A DNA stretch of 64,000 nucleotides from Ectopseudomonas chengduensis (GTDB lineage: Bacteria > Pseudomonadota > Gammaproteobacteria > Pseudomonadales > Pseudomonadaceae), in NCBI RefSeq assembly GCF_015712065.1, contig NZ_JACFYZ010000018.1, positions 18,981-82,980 of the forward strand. The letters are read 5' to 3'. Positions within the stretch are counted from its first letter, which is position 1. Every line of letters starts with the position of its first letter. This document shows, piece by piece, positions 26,712 through 35,622 of the stretch. The position numbers and the translations under genes were made by a program. The notes under the pieces are model-generated. The model was not told the origin of the DNA. It did no database searches and saw nothing but the letters and a program-made list of their open reading frames with translations.

Positions 26712-27977
26712 CTAAATCAGGCGACGTAACCCACTCAGCAAGCGCTCCAGCGCGCCCTGGTTGGCCTTGAGCACGCTCAGGCCCGCCTGGCTCATGCGCT
26801 GCATCTCGCTCGGTTCGTTCAGCAGCGTCGCAACCTTGTCCGCCAACTGCACGGCGTTTTCCACTTCGTTCAGTGCGCCGGCTTCACGCAATTGCGCGGC
26901 GATTTCCAGGAAGTTGAACAGGTGCGGGCCGCTCAGTACCGGCTTGCCCAGTGCGGCTGGCTCCAGCAGGTTATGGCCGCCGTTGGCCACCAGGCTGCCG
27001 CCGACGAAGGCGATATCCGTCAGCGCATAGAGAAACAGCAACTCGCCCATGGTGTCGCCGAGCAGCACCTGGTCGCCGGCTTGCACGGTTTCACCCGCTG
27101 AGCGTCGGCGCGTCGTCAGTCCCTGGCTCAGGCAGAGTTCATTGACCGAGTTGAACCGCTCTGGATGGCGCGGCACCAGGATCAGTAGCGCATCGGGGTG
27201 ATTGCTGAGCAGTTGGCGATGGGCGGCGAGGATGATCTCGTCCTCACCGGCATGGGTGCTGGCGGCAATCCACACCGGTCGCTGCTCTGCTTGCCACTGA
27301 CGGCGTAACTCGACCGCGTGCTGCAGCAGCTCGGCATCGATCTTCAGGTCGAACTTGATCGAACCGGTGACCTCCACACAGCCAGGGCGAGCGCCCAGGT
27401 CGAGAAAACGCTGCGCCTCGGTCTGGGTCTGCACGGCGATCAGCGACAGTTCGGCAAGCATCGGTGCGGTGAGTTTGCCAAAGCGCGCATAGCCGCGTGC
27501 CGAACGCTCGGAAAGGCGCGCATTGGCCAGGGCCACCGGGATACCGCGCTTGGCGCACTGATGGATGTGGTTCGGCCACAGCTCGGTTTCCATCACCACG
27601 GCTAGGCGCGGTTGTACACGGTTGAGAAAACGCGCGGCAGCCCAGGGCAGATCGTAGGGCAGGTAGCAGTGCTGCACGCTTTCACCGAACAGTGCCTGGA
27701 TGCGCTCAGAGCCGGTCGGCGTCATGCAGGTCACGGTGATCGGCAACTCGGGATAGTTCGCCTGCAGCGCACGAATCATCGGTGCGGCGGCAATGCTTTC
27801 ACCGACCGATACCGCATGTACCCAGATGCCGCCTGGTTTCATTGCCGGCAGGCCGAGGGAGAAGCGTTCATTGATACGCCGCGCATAAGCCGGTGCCTTG
27901 CGTGCGCGCAGGGCTAGACGCAGGGCAATCAGTGGCAGGGCCAGGTGCAGCAGCAGGGTGTAGAGGTGTCTGTTCAT
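26712..27977 (-). CDS. waaA: Kdo transferase WaaA (KdtA)
   Basis: A 421-residue monofunctional-length GT-B glycosyltransferase with an N-terminal membrane anchor (LYTLLLHLALPLIALRLALR). The conserved GIWVHAVSVGE motif includes the catalytic-base Glu. The C-terminal domain has LLGDTMGELLFLYALTDIAFVGGSLVANGGHNLLEPAALGKPV, where the GGHNxLE signature binds CMP-Kdo. It adds Kdo residues to lipid IVA on the cytoplasmic face, the first step of core assembly, and so belongs functionally with hldE and msbA although it lies 17 kb away. The start ATG is followed upstream by the second 144-bp palindromic repeat, so its promoter must lie in or beyond that element. Confidence 0.95.
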   Translation of the reverse strand: MNRHLYTLLLHLALPLIALRLALRARKAPAYARRINERFSLGLPAMKPGGIWVHAVSVGESIAAAPMIRALQANYPELPITVTCMTPTGSERIQALFGESVQHCYLPYDLPWAAARFLNRVQPRLAVVMETELWPNHIHQCAKRGIPVALANARLSERSARGYARFGKLTAPMLAELSLIAVQTQTEAQRFLDLGARPGCVEVTGSIKFDLKIDAELLQHAVELRRQWQAEQRPVWIAASTHAGEDEIILAAHRQLLSNHPDALLILVPRHPERFNSVNELCLSQGLTTRRRSAGETVQAGDQVLLGDTMGELLFLYALTDIAFVGGSLVANGGHNLLEPAALGKPVLSGPHLFNFLEIAAQLREAGALNEVENAVQLADKVATLLNEPSEMQRMSQAGLSVLKANQGALERLLSGLRRLI

Positions 27978-27990
27978 GGGGGCGCAGCTT

Positions 27991-28134
27991 AGCAGGCTGT
28001 TGAAAAACTATCTGCGTTGCCACTGCTGCGTTAAAAACAGGCTCAAAATGCTCATTTACAGCTCGTAAACTCCGCTTTTTCGCCTGTTTTTGCCTTGCAT
28101 TGGCTGCCTCGCCTACGTTTTTCAACGGCCTGCT
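27991..28134. repeat. ~140-bp nested palindromic element, copy 2
   Basis: Terminal arms 27991–28008 (AGCAGGCTGTTGAAAAAC) and 28117–28134 pair at all 18 positions with one G·T at the same place as in copy 1. The inner stem is AACAGGC (28036–28042)/GCCTGTT (28082–28088), and the central hairpin is TTTAC-agctc-GTAAA (28055–28069). It fills nearly the whole waaA–LysR gap. Confidence 0.8.
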
Positions 28135-28164
28135 AGCGCCGCCGGTCATCCTCTGGAAGCGCGA

Positions 28165-29052
28165 TCATGCCTGCGGGCGCAGCAGTTCACGCGCCAGGCA
28201 GTCGGCCAGCCAGTTGGCAGCGGGGCCGAGCGCGCCGTCGCGACGGCAGACCAGCTCCACCACTAGCGGCAGCGGTGCCCAGTCGCTGCGCAGTTCCTGC
28301 AGGTGGCCCTGGTAGGTCGGGTACTGCGCTACGTGGCGTGGCAGCCAGGCCCAGCCAACGCCACGTATCACCAGCTCGGCCATCACGTAGAAACTGTCGG
28401 CGCGCCACACCAGCGGACTGATCTGCTCGCCACCGGGGTAGTGGCTGTCCTGCGGCGTCATCAGCAGTTGGCGGTGTTCGGCCAGGTCGCGACGTTCCAC
28501 GCTGTCGAGCTCGGCCAGCGGGTGGTGCGGGCTGCATACCGTGACCATCTCGATGGTGCCCAGGCGCTGGCTTTCCAGGGCTCTGGGCATCTGCTCGTGA
28601 TGAAACAGCAGGCCAAGATCGGCCTGGTGCTGCAGCAGCTTGCGCGCCACGTCACCCTGGGCGCCGCTGGAAAGCTGCACTTCAAGCAGGGGGAAGGCAG
28701 CCGCCAGGGCTTCCAGGCTGGCCAGCACCGGTTGGTAAGGCATGGCCTCGTCCTGCGCCAGGCGCAGGCGCGCCTCCTCGCCGCGGGCCAGGCCCAGCGC
28801 GCGGCCATCGAGGCGCTCGCACTGCTGCAACACGCTGCGGGCCTGCTCCAGCAGCGCCGCGCCTGCCTCGGTCAGCTGTGGCTGGCGACCGCTGCTGCGT
28901 TCGAAGAGGGGGACGCCGAGATCGCTTTCGAGCAGGGCGATGGCGGTGCTGACCGCCGATTGCGCGCGTCCGGTTTGCCGAGCTGCAGCAGAAAAGGATC
29001 GGCTCTCAGCGGTACGGACGAACAGTTGCAGTTGATCGAGATTCCAGTTCAT
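28165..29052 (-). CDS. LysR-family transcriptional regulator
   Basis: A 295-residue LysR-type regulator. Residues 1–60 form the winged helix-turn-helix (LQLFVRTAESRSFSAAARQTGRAQSAVSTAIALLE); residues 90–295 form the periplasmic-binding-protein-like effector domain (VQLSSGAQGDVARKLLQ, AWLPRHVA). It is divergent from an SMR efflux gene with 89 bp between them, and a perfect ATC-N9-GAT palindrome sits six bases upstream of its start, the expected autoregulatory/activation site. The effector is unknown. In P. aeruginosa the same pair is PA4989/PA4990. Confidence 0.9.
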   Translation of the reverse strand: MNWNLDQLQLFVRTAESRSFSAAARQTGRAQSAVSTAIALLESDLGVPLFERSSGRQPQLTEAGAALLEQARSVLQQCERLDGRALGLARGEEARLRLAQDEAMPYQPVLASLEALAAAFPLLEVQLSSGAQGDVARKLLQHQADLGLLFHHEQMPRALESQRLGTIEMVTVCSPHHPLAELDSVERRDLAEHRQLLMTPQDSHYPGGEQISPLVWRADSFYVMAELVIRGVGWAWLPRHVAQYPTYQGHLQELRSDWAPLPLVVELVCRRDGALGPAANWLADCLARELLRPQA

Positions 29053-29057
29053 GGCTG

Positions 29058-29080
29058 ACCTATCTCAAATACAGATAGGT
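29058..29080. promoter_or_regulatory. LysR-type operator palindrome
   Basis: ACCTATCT-caaatac-AGATAGGT, perfect 8-bp arms, containing ATC-N9-GAT and so a T-N11-A LysR box. It lies between the divergent lysR and SMR genes. Confidence 0.75.
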
Positions 29081-29141
29081 AATGACTTTATCCCATCATG
29101 GAAGAACTTAGAATTGCGATCATCTTTCAGGAGTCGCCATC

Positions 29142-29474
29142 ATGCCCGGATATCTCTATCTCGCCATTGCCATCGCGGCCGAAGTGGTTGCCACCACCTC
29201 GATGAAGGCTATCGACGGTTTCAACAAACCCTTGCCGCTGTTGCTGGTGATCGGCGGTTACGCGATCGCCTTCTGGATGCTGATTCTGGTGGTGCGCACC
29301 ATCCCGGTGGGCATCGCCTACGCCATCTGGGCGGGGTTGGGCATCGTCCTCGTCAGCATCGCGGCGATGTTCATCTACCAGCAAAAGCTCGATTTGCCGG
29401 CCGTGCTCGGCATGGGGCTGATCGTCAGTGGCGTGGTGGTGATTCAGCTGTTCTCGCAATCGACCGGGCACTGA
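29142..29474 (+). CDS. emrE: Small multidrug resistance (EmrE/SugE-type) transporter
   Basis: A 110-residue protein with four membrane helices and the essential membrane-embedded Glu14 (AIAAEVVATTSMK), the SMR family hallmark. WAGLGIVLVS in helix 3 matches the EmrE rather than Gdx/SugE dimerisation motif. It works as an antiparallel dimer exchanging protons for quaternary cations and lipophilic dyes across the inner membrane. A CAGGAG lies eight bases before ATG. The divergent LysR and palindrome suggest inducible expression. The PA4990 ortholog is called EmrE in P. aeruginosa; substrate range cannot be read here. Confidence 0.85.
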   Translation: MPGYLYLAIAIAAEVVATTSMKAIDGFNKPLPLLLVIGGYAIAFWMLILVVRTIPVGIAYAIWAGLGIVLVSIAAMFIYQQKLDLPAVLGMGLIVSGVVVIQLFSQSTGH

Positions 29475-29537
29475 TGGGCCGCGGGTGAGGTAGCTGGCGG
29501 GTTATACTGCGCGCCTGTTTTTCGCCGAGGCCCGTTC

Positions 29538-30713
29538 ATGTCCCAGTCTCTCAGCACCGATGTCCTGATCGTCGGCGGCGGTATCGCCGGCCTCTGGCTC
29601 AACGCGCGCCTGCTTCAGCAGGGTTTCGCCACCGTTCTGGTGGAGCGCGGCAGCCTGGGCGGCGGGCAGAGCCTGAAGTCGCAGGGTATCATCCATGGTG
29701 GCGCCAAATACGCCCTGCATGGCGCGCTGACCGGTGCCTCCGAGGCCATCGCCGACATGCCGCGCCGCTGGCGCGAGGCGCTGGCCGGTAACGGCGAGCT
29801 GGATCTGTCCGGCGTACGCATTCTTTCCGACGCGCATTACCTGTGGTCGCCCGGCACCCTGGCCGGCAACCTCACCAGCTTCTTCGCCAGCAAGGCCGTT
29901 CGCGGCCGCGTCGATCAGGTCAAGGGCGAGCAATTGCCGCCGGCGCTGCAGCATCCGAAGTTCAAGGGCAAGGTCTATCGTCTGGCCGAGCTGGTGCTCG
30001 ATGTGCCGAGCCTGATCGCTCGCCTGGCCGAACTGGCTGGCGACGGATTGCTGGCTGCCGAGCGTATCGAGCCGCTGCAGGACAATGGCGAACTGTGCGG
30101 GCTGATTGTCGACGGCCGCGAGATTCGCGCACAGCGCGTGGTGCTCAGTGCCGGCGCCGGTAACGCCGAGCTGCTCGCGGCCTTGGGTATCGAACAGCCG
30201 GCGCAGCAGTTGCGTCCATTGCATATGGTGCTGGCCAAGGGGCCGGCGCTGAAGCCGCTGTACGCTCACTGCCTCGGCGGTGGGCCCAAGCCGCGGGTGA
30301 CCGTCACCACCCATCCGGCCGCCGATGGCCAGTGGGTCTGGTATCTGGGCGGCGATCTGGCTGAAGCCGATGGCGTCGCCCGCGACGAGGCGGCGCAGAT
30401 TCAGGCTGCGCAGAAGGAAATGGCGGCGTTGCTGCCCTGGGTCGACCAGAGCCAGACACGCTGGGCCACGCTGCGTGTGGATCGCGCCGAACCCGCGCAG
30501 TCGGGCCTGGTGCGCCCGGACAACGCCTTTCTCGCAGAACAGCAGCGCCTGTTGGTGGGTTGGCCCACCAAGCTGGCGCTGGCGCCGGACTTCGCCGATC
30601 GCGTGTTGGCCACGCTGCAGCGTGAGCATGTGCAGCCGGCAAGTCATGCGCCGCTGCCCGAGCTGCCGCACCCGCCGCTGAGCCAGCCAGTCTGGGAGGC
30701 GCTGCTGCCATGA
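29538..30713 (+). CDS. FAD-dependent oxidoreductase (DAO family)
   Basis: A 391-residue flavoprotein. The Rossmann dinucleotide fold is at the N-terminus (DVLIVGGGIAGLWLNARLL, GxGxxG, residues 8–26), followed by VERGSLGGGQSLKSQGIIHGG, which resembles the glycerol-3-phosphate dehydrogenase/DAO superfamily FAD loop. The rest gives no substrate clue. The TATACT at 29503–29508 upstream may be its -10. It overlaps the next gene, an aldo/keto reductase, by four bases, so the two probably act in one pathway. It matches PA4991 in synteny. Confidence 0.8.
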   Translation: MSQSLSTDVLIVGGGIAGLWLNARLLQQGFATVLVERGSLGGGQSLKSQGIIHGGAKYALHGALTGASEAIADMPRRWREALAGNGELDLSGVRILSDAHYLWSPGTLAGNLTSFFASKAVRGRVDQVKGEQLPPALQHPKFKGKVYRLAELVLDVPSLIARLAELAGDGLLAAERIEPLQDNGELCGLIVDGREIRAQRVVLSAGAGNAELLAALGIEQPAQQLRPLHMVLAKGPALKPLYAHCLGGGPKPRVTVTTHPAADGQWVWYLGGDLAEADGVARDEAAQIQAAQKEMAALLPWVDQSQTRWATLRVDRAEPAQSGLVRPDNAFLAEQQRLLVGWPTKLALAPDFADRVLATLQREHVQPASHAPLPELPHPPLSQPVWEALLP

Positions 30714-31519
30714 GCACGCTGCACGATCTGCATCGCCCGCTGGGTTCCACCGGCCTGAAGGTGTCGCCGCTGGGCCTGGGCACGGTCAAGCTGGGTCGCG
30801 ACCAGGGCGTCAAATACCCCAACGGCTTCACCATTCCCGACGACGCCCAGGCTCGTGCCCTGCTGAATCAGGCGCGCGAGTTGGGCATCAATCTGATCGA
30901 TACCGCGCCGGCCTATGGCGTCAGCGAGCAGCGTCTCGGCCCGCTGCTGCGTGGCCAGCGTGATGAGTGGGTCATCGTCAGCAAGACCGGCGAGGAATTC
31001 GAGCAGGGCCAGTCGCATTTCGATTTCTCGCCGGCGCATACCCGTCTATCGGTCGAGCGCAGCCTCAAGCGCCTGGAAACCGACCGCATCGACCTGCTGC
31101 TGGTGCATTCCGACGGTAACGATCTGGCAGTGCTGCGCGAAACAGGGGTGTACGAGACGCTGGCTGAGCTCAAGCGCGAAGGCAAGATTCTCGCCTACGG
31201 CATTTCCGGCAAGACCGTCGAAGGCGGGCTGCTGGCGCTGGAACAAGGCGACTGTGCCATGGTCACCTATAACCTGAGTGAACAGGGCGAGAAGCCGGTG
31301 TTGGACTACGCTGCCAGTCACGCCAAGGGCATCCTGATCAAGAAGGCGCTGGCCAGTGGGCATGCCTGCCTGGCTGAGGGTGTCGACCCGGTGCGTGCCA
31401 GCTTCGAGCTGATCTTCAGCCACCCAGGCGTCAGCAGCGCCATCGTCGGCACCATTACGCCCGCGCACCTGGCGGCCAATGTCGCGACTGTCGCGGCGGT
31501 TTTACAGGGCATCCGCTGA
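30710..31519 (+). CDS. Aldo/keto reductase
   Basis: A 269-residue TIM-barrel oxidoreductase. The catalytic tetrad is recognisable: Asp in NLIDTAPAYG, Tyr in the same motif, Lys in VIVSKTGEE, and the His position in LLVHSDG. The NADPH-binding C-terminus (FSHPGVSSAIVGTITPAHL) is typical. The ATGA overlap with the upstream flavoprotein gene makes the two co-translated; together they could oxidise and reduce a common metabolite. The substrate is unknown; the family is secure. Confidence 0.88.
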   Translation: MSTLHDLHRPLGSTGLKVSPLGLGTVKLGRDQGVKYPNGFTIPDDAQARALLNQARELGINLIDTAPAYGVSEQRLGPLLRGQRDEWVIVSKTGEEFEQGQSHFDFSPAHTRLSVERSLKRLETDRIDLLLVHSDGNDLAVLRETGVYETLAELKREGKILAYGISGKTVEGGLLALEQGDCAMVTYNLSEQGEKPVLDYAASHAKGILIKKALASGHACLAEGVDPVRASFELIFSHPGVSSAIVGTITPAHLAANVATVAAVLQGIR

Positions 31520-31663
31520 GTCCCCAGTCACGTCCTCTTACAGCCTTGGGTTGTACTGGGTGGTCGGCTTGGGGCAGCCTTGAGCGGTTTTCGCTTCAAC
31601 CTGACCCTCGCGTGAGCGCTGGCTGCCGAGCCGTCTCATGCCCAGCCGGAACAAGGAGTCGAG

Positions 31664-32572
31664 ATGCCGCGTACGCTGATCCGCAAGGACCCGAGTAACT
31701 TCAAGACCCTGCCGCTGTTCGTCGAAGCCAGCCCGGATGGGCTGAGCTACCAGAGCCTGGGGCAGCCGCTGAATTTCCAGCAGATGCTCGAACGCCGCCG
31801 CCCGGTCGAGGTGGCGGACAGCTCGCGGTTTTCCATCGAGCTGGCCAACCTCGGCGTCTCGGTGCGTCTGACCCTGCGCCTGCATGGCCGTGATTACTGG
31901 TTGCTGGTGCGCCAGCGGCGGCCGGATCGCGGCGACACCGTGCTCAAGCTGATTTCCGGCTATGTGCCGGCGCATGAGCTCAACCTGCCGCTGCTCACCG
32001 CCATTCAGGAAGTCGCCGAGGAGTGCCTGCTGGAGAGCGCCGATGGCTGGCTGAGCGGGCGTTTTGCCGATACTTGGTTGCCCACGCCCTATCAGGGCGC
32101 GCTGCGTTATCGCGAGTCGAGTCACTTTCGCCTCAGCCCGCTGTCCGGCGCTGCGCGGCCGGTGCAGTGTGGCAACCTGACCTTGCTCGAGCGCCCGCGC
32201 GCCTACGTGCATCTGCCTACCGCATCCTTGCAGCTGGTGTATGACCTGAGCCTGGAGCTGCCACGTGATGCCCGTCAGCTGAGTCTGTTCCACGTCGATG
32301 AATGCTTGGAAGACGGCCGCCTGGTGGCGCGTCTGGAGCGTCGCCGGCCGGATATCTATCTGCTGGCATTGCAGCGCGGCGTGCCCAGCGGTGGGCTGTT
32401 CACTCTGCGCAAGGGCGAGCTGCTGCCTGCCAGCACCCGAGGGGTATGGTTGTCGGAGAGCTTTGCCGAACAGGATGGCTGGCTGGTGCGGGACGAGCGG
32501 ATTCGCTGGAAAGACTGGCTGCAGCGCTACGGTGTGAAACCCCCGCAGCGGCGCGCATTGGCCAGCGCGTAG
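31664..32572 (+). CDS. Conserved hypothetical protein with degenerate Nudix box
   Basis: A 302-residue soluble protein I do not recognise beyond the pseudomonad PA4993 position. It contains Gly99-x5-Glu105-x9-QEVAEECLL (115–123), which matches the Nudix box except that nine rather than seven residues separate Glu105 from the REx2EE equivalent and Arg is Gln115. Glu116, Glu119 and Glu120, the metal ligands in Nudix enzymes, are kept. The preceding strands (RDYWLLVRQRRPDRGDTVLKLISG) also resemble Nudix beta strands. It may hydrolyse a nucleoside diphosphate derivative or be a binding-only relative. A GGAG precedes ATG 31664. The TAG stop is the head of a REP element. Confidence 0.7.
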   Translation: MPRTLIRKDPSNFKTLPLFVEASPDGLSYQSLGQPLNFQQMLERRRPVEVADSSRFSIELANLGVSVRLTLRLHGRDYWLLVRQRRPDRGDTVLKLISGYVPAHELNLPLLTAIQEVAEECLLESADGWLSGRFADTWLPTPYQGALRYRESSHFRLSPLSGAARPVQCGNLTLLERPRAYVHLPTASLQLVYDLSLELPRDARQLSLFHVDECLEDGRLVARLERRRPDIYLLALQRGVPSGGLFTLRKGELLPASTRGVWLSESFAEQDGWLVRDERIRWKDWLQRYGVKPPQRRALASA

Positions 32573-32621
32573 GGCGGGTGTAGCCCGCCGTTGGCCGTCT
32601 GGCGGGTTGCAGCCGCCCTAC
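32569..32621. repeat. Inverted REP pair supplying a stop codon
   Basis: GTAGGGCGG… and …CCGCCCTAC, each half a REP hairpin. The first GTAG contains the TAG stop (32570–32572) of the Nudix-like gene. Confidence 0.8.
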
Positions 32622-32637
32622 ATGGGCTGCGCCGCTT

Positions 32638-34170
32638 TCACACTCGGCTGTCGCGCATGCGCGTCAGTTGCCGCTCCAGCAGGGCGGGATAAGGATCGAG
32701 CAGGCGCTCCACGCAGCTGGCTCCTTCCGGGCTGGCAATCGGGCGGATGCGGGCGCGCTGGCGGGCCAGGGCATCCTGTGCGACGCGTTGCTCGACCAGC
32801 AGCAGATTGCGGCTGTGTTGCGACAAGGCCAGGGCGTCCAGGGCGCTGTCGCTGAGCAGCAGGTCGGCCTGGCCCAGCTCTTCCAGATCACTGCCCAGGG
32901 TCAGCCCCAGTTGCAGTTGCAGGGTGATGCCGCTGTCGGCGACCTCGATCTGCAGGGCATGGCCCAAGGCGCGCATCAGCTCGCCACAGCAGATCGCGTG
33001 GGTCAGGTAATCCTCGCCGCATTCGCGCTCGTGGAACAGCATCAGGCTGCTGCCGTCCTTAAGTGTGTGAAGTTGACCCTGATAGAGCGCAGCAGCCTGT
33101 TCCAGGCAACCCCGATAACGATCCAGCAGGTCCAGCAGGCGCGTGCGCGGCAGACGGCGCAGCTGCTCCTGGGCACCGAGTTGAATGGCCAGTACGGCGC
33201 TGGCCTGCGATCGGCGCGGAGCCTTGGCGACCGGTGCAGGCGCCTCGGACTCGTCACGCAGGTCGGCAAATGGGTCATCCGGCTCTATCGTGTCAGGCCA
33301 GGGCTTGAGCGGCTCGTCATCGCCATACTCATCGCTGATGTCCGCTTCATCTAAGGCAGCATGCTCGGCCGCGATCTCCTCCTGCTCGTCGAAGCGCTCG
33401 TCGTCTTCTTCGTGCAGATAGTCTTCGCTGTCATCAAGCAGCTGTTCGTCATCCAGTTCCGGCTCGGGCTCCGGTTTTTCCGGAACCAGGCGCGCCTGCA
33501 GCTGACGCGCCAGGTCACCGATCTCGTCGTTGCGTCCGGCGCCTGGCGCAGGGTCGTCCGGGTCGCGCAACCACAGGCGCATCTGCAGCAGTGGGGTGGA
33601 AATATGCCGGCCGAGGCGCATGCTCAGCGACAGGGTCAGGGCCAGCAGAATCAGGCTGAGAATACCCATGCTCTGCAGGCTGATGGTCATCGGTTGCTGG
33701 AACTGGCTCATGTCCAGGCTGATGCGCAACTGCCCGGCCATCACTTCCTGGAAGGTGATAGAGGTGGAGTACAAACCTTCGGTTTCACCCAGCACGCTGC
33801 GTGTCGGGCGCGCGCCGGCTTCGGCGAGGATGCGACTGTCCACGCTGTAGATGGCCGCATGGGCCACCAGCGGGTTCTTCGCCAGGTTGTTCAGCAGCAC
33901 GTTGAGGCTGAGGATGTCGTTGGACACCAGCAGTTCGGTGGCCGAGGCCGCCGTCTGGGTGATCAGCGCCTGACCCAGTGCATCGGCCTGCTGCTGCATG
34001 GCCTGCTTGAACTGCATGCCCATGACCCATGCATAGATGACCATCGCCAAGGCCACCAGTAGCAGGCTGTGGCTGGCGATGCGCAGCACCAGAGGCACCC
34101 GCCGCTGACGCAGCGCGTGGAAGATCAGGATGAAGAAGTTATCGGGTTTGACGGGCGCGGGCCGGTTCAC
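32638..34170 (-). CDS. AhpA/YtjB-type membrane protein with acidic linker and cyclase-like domain
   Basis: A 510-residue inner-membrane protein. Two membrane helices (about 29–52 and 155–180) flank a periplasmic domain of the AhpA/YtjB (Smp) family, followed by a HAMP-like stretch. An extremely acidic linker of roughly 90 residues (rich in D/E, about 225–320) leads to a C-terminal domain whose secondary structure resembles class III nucleotide cyclases (LLDLLDRYRGCLEQAAALYQGQL, HTLKDGSSLMLFH). The first metal-binding Asp of real cyclases is missing (VLAIQLGAQ), so catalysis is doubtful. GTG 34170 is chosen because a plausible promoter lies between it and the ATG at 34239. It is divergent from serB, as E. 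coli smp is. Confidence 0.75.
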   Translation of the reverse strand: MNRPAPVKPDNFFILIFHALRQRRVPLVLRIASHSLLLVALAMVIYAWVMGMQFKQAMQQQADALGQALITQTAASATELLVSNDILSLNVLLNNLAKNPLVAHAAIYSVDSRILAEAGARPTRSVLGETEGLYSTSITFQEVMAGQLRISLDMSQFQQPMTISLQSMGILSLILLALTLSLSMRLGRHISTPLLQMRLWLRDPDDPAPGAGRNDEIGDLARQLQARLVPEKPEPEPELDDEQLLDDSEDYLHEEDDERFDEQEEIAAEHAALDEADISDEYGDDEPLKPWPDTIEPDDPFADLRDESEAPAPVAKAPRRSQASAVLAIQLGAQEQLRRLPRTRLLDLLDRYRGCLEQAAALYQGQLHTLKDGSSLMLFHERECGEDYLTHAICCGELMRALGHALQIEVADSGITLQLQLGLTLGSDLEELGQADLLLSDSALDALALSQHSRNLLLVEQRVAQDALARQRARIRPIASPEGASCVERLLDPYPALLERQLTRMRDSRV

Positions 34171-34204
34171 AGAGCACGGCTCTTGTCGACTGAAGTTGCC
34201 GCGC

Positions 34205-34233
34205 AGTATAGCGAGCGCCCTGGGGCGGGCAAA
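34205..34233 (-). promoter_or_regulatory. Promoter of the AhpA-like gene
   Basis: On the minus strand TTTGCC (34233–34228), 17-bp spacer, TATACT (34210–34205). It places the transcript start near 34198, downstream of the ATG at 34239 and upstream of GTG 34170, which supports the shorter protein. Confidence 0.45.
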
Positions 34234-34344
34234 GCGCATGGCTGCCCGGATTGGCGGGAAACTGGGTAGAATGTGCGCCTTTTCGTCGGTCAGTGGCCAA
34301 TTCGCCGCTTGCCTGCCTCAATCGTTTGCCTTGGAGGGTGCGTC

Positions 34345-35559
<1,215 letters not shown>

Positions 35560-35581
35560 GCACTAGCACTGCGTCGGATAT

Positions 35582-35611
35582 GAAAAAGCCGCCTGTTCAG
35601 GCGGCTTTTTC
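35582..35611. terminator. Bidirectional intrinsic terminator
   Basis: GAAAAAGCCGCCTG-ttc-AGGCGGCTTTTTC between convergent serB and fimX. Confidence 0.9.
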
Positions 35612-35622
35612 GTCGGTGGGAT

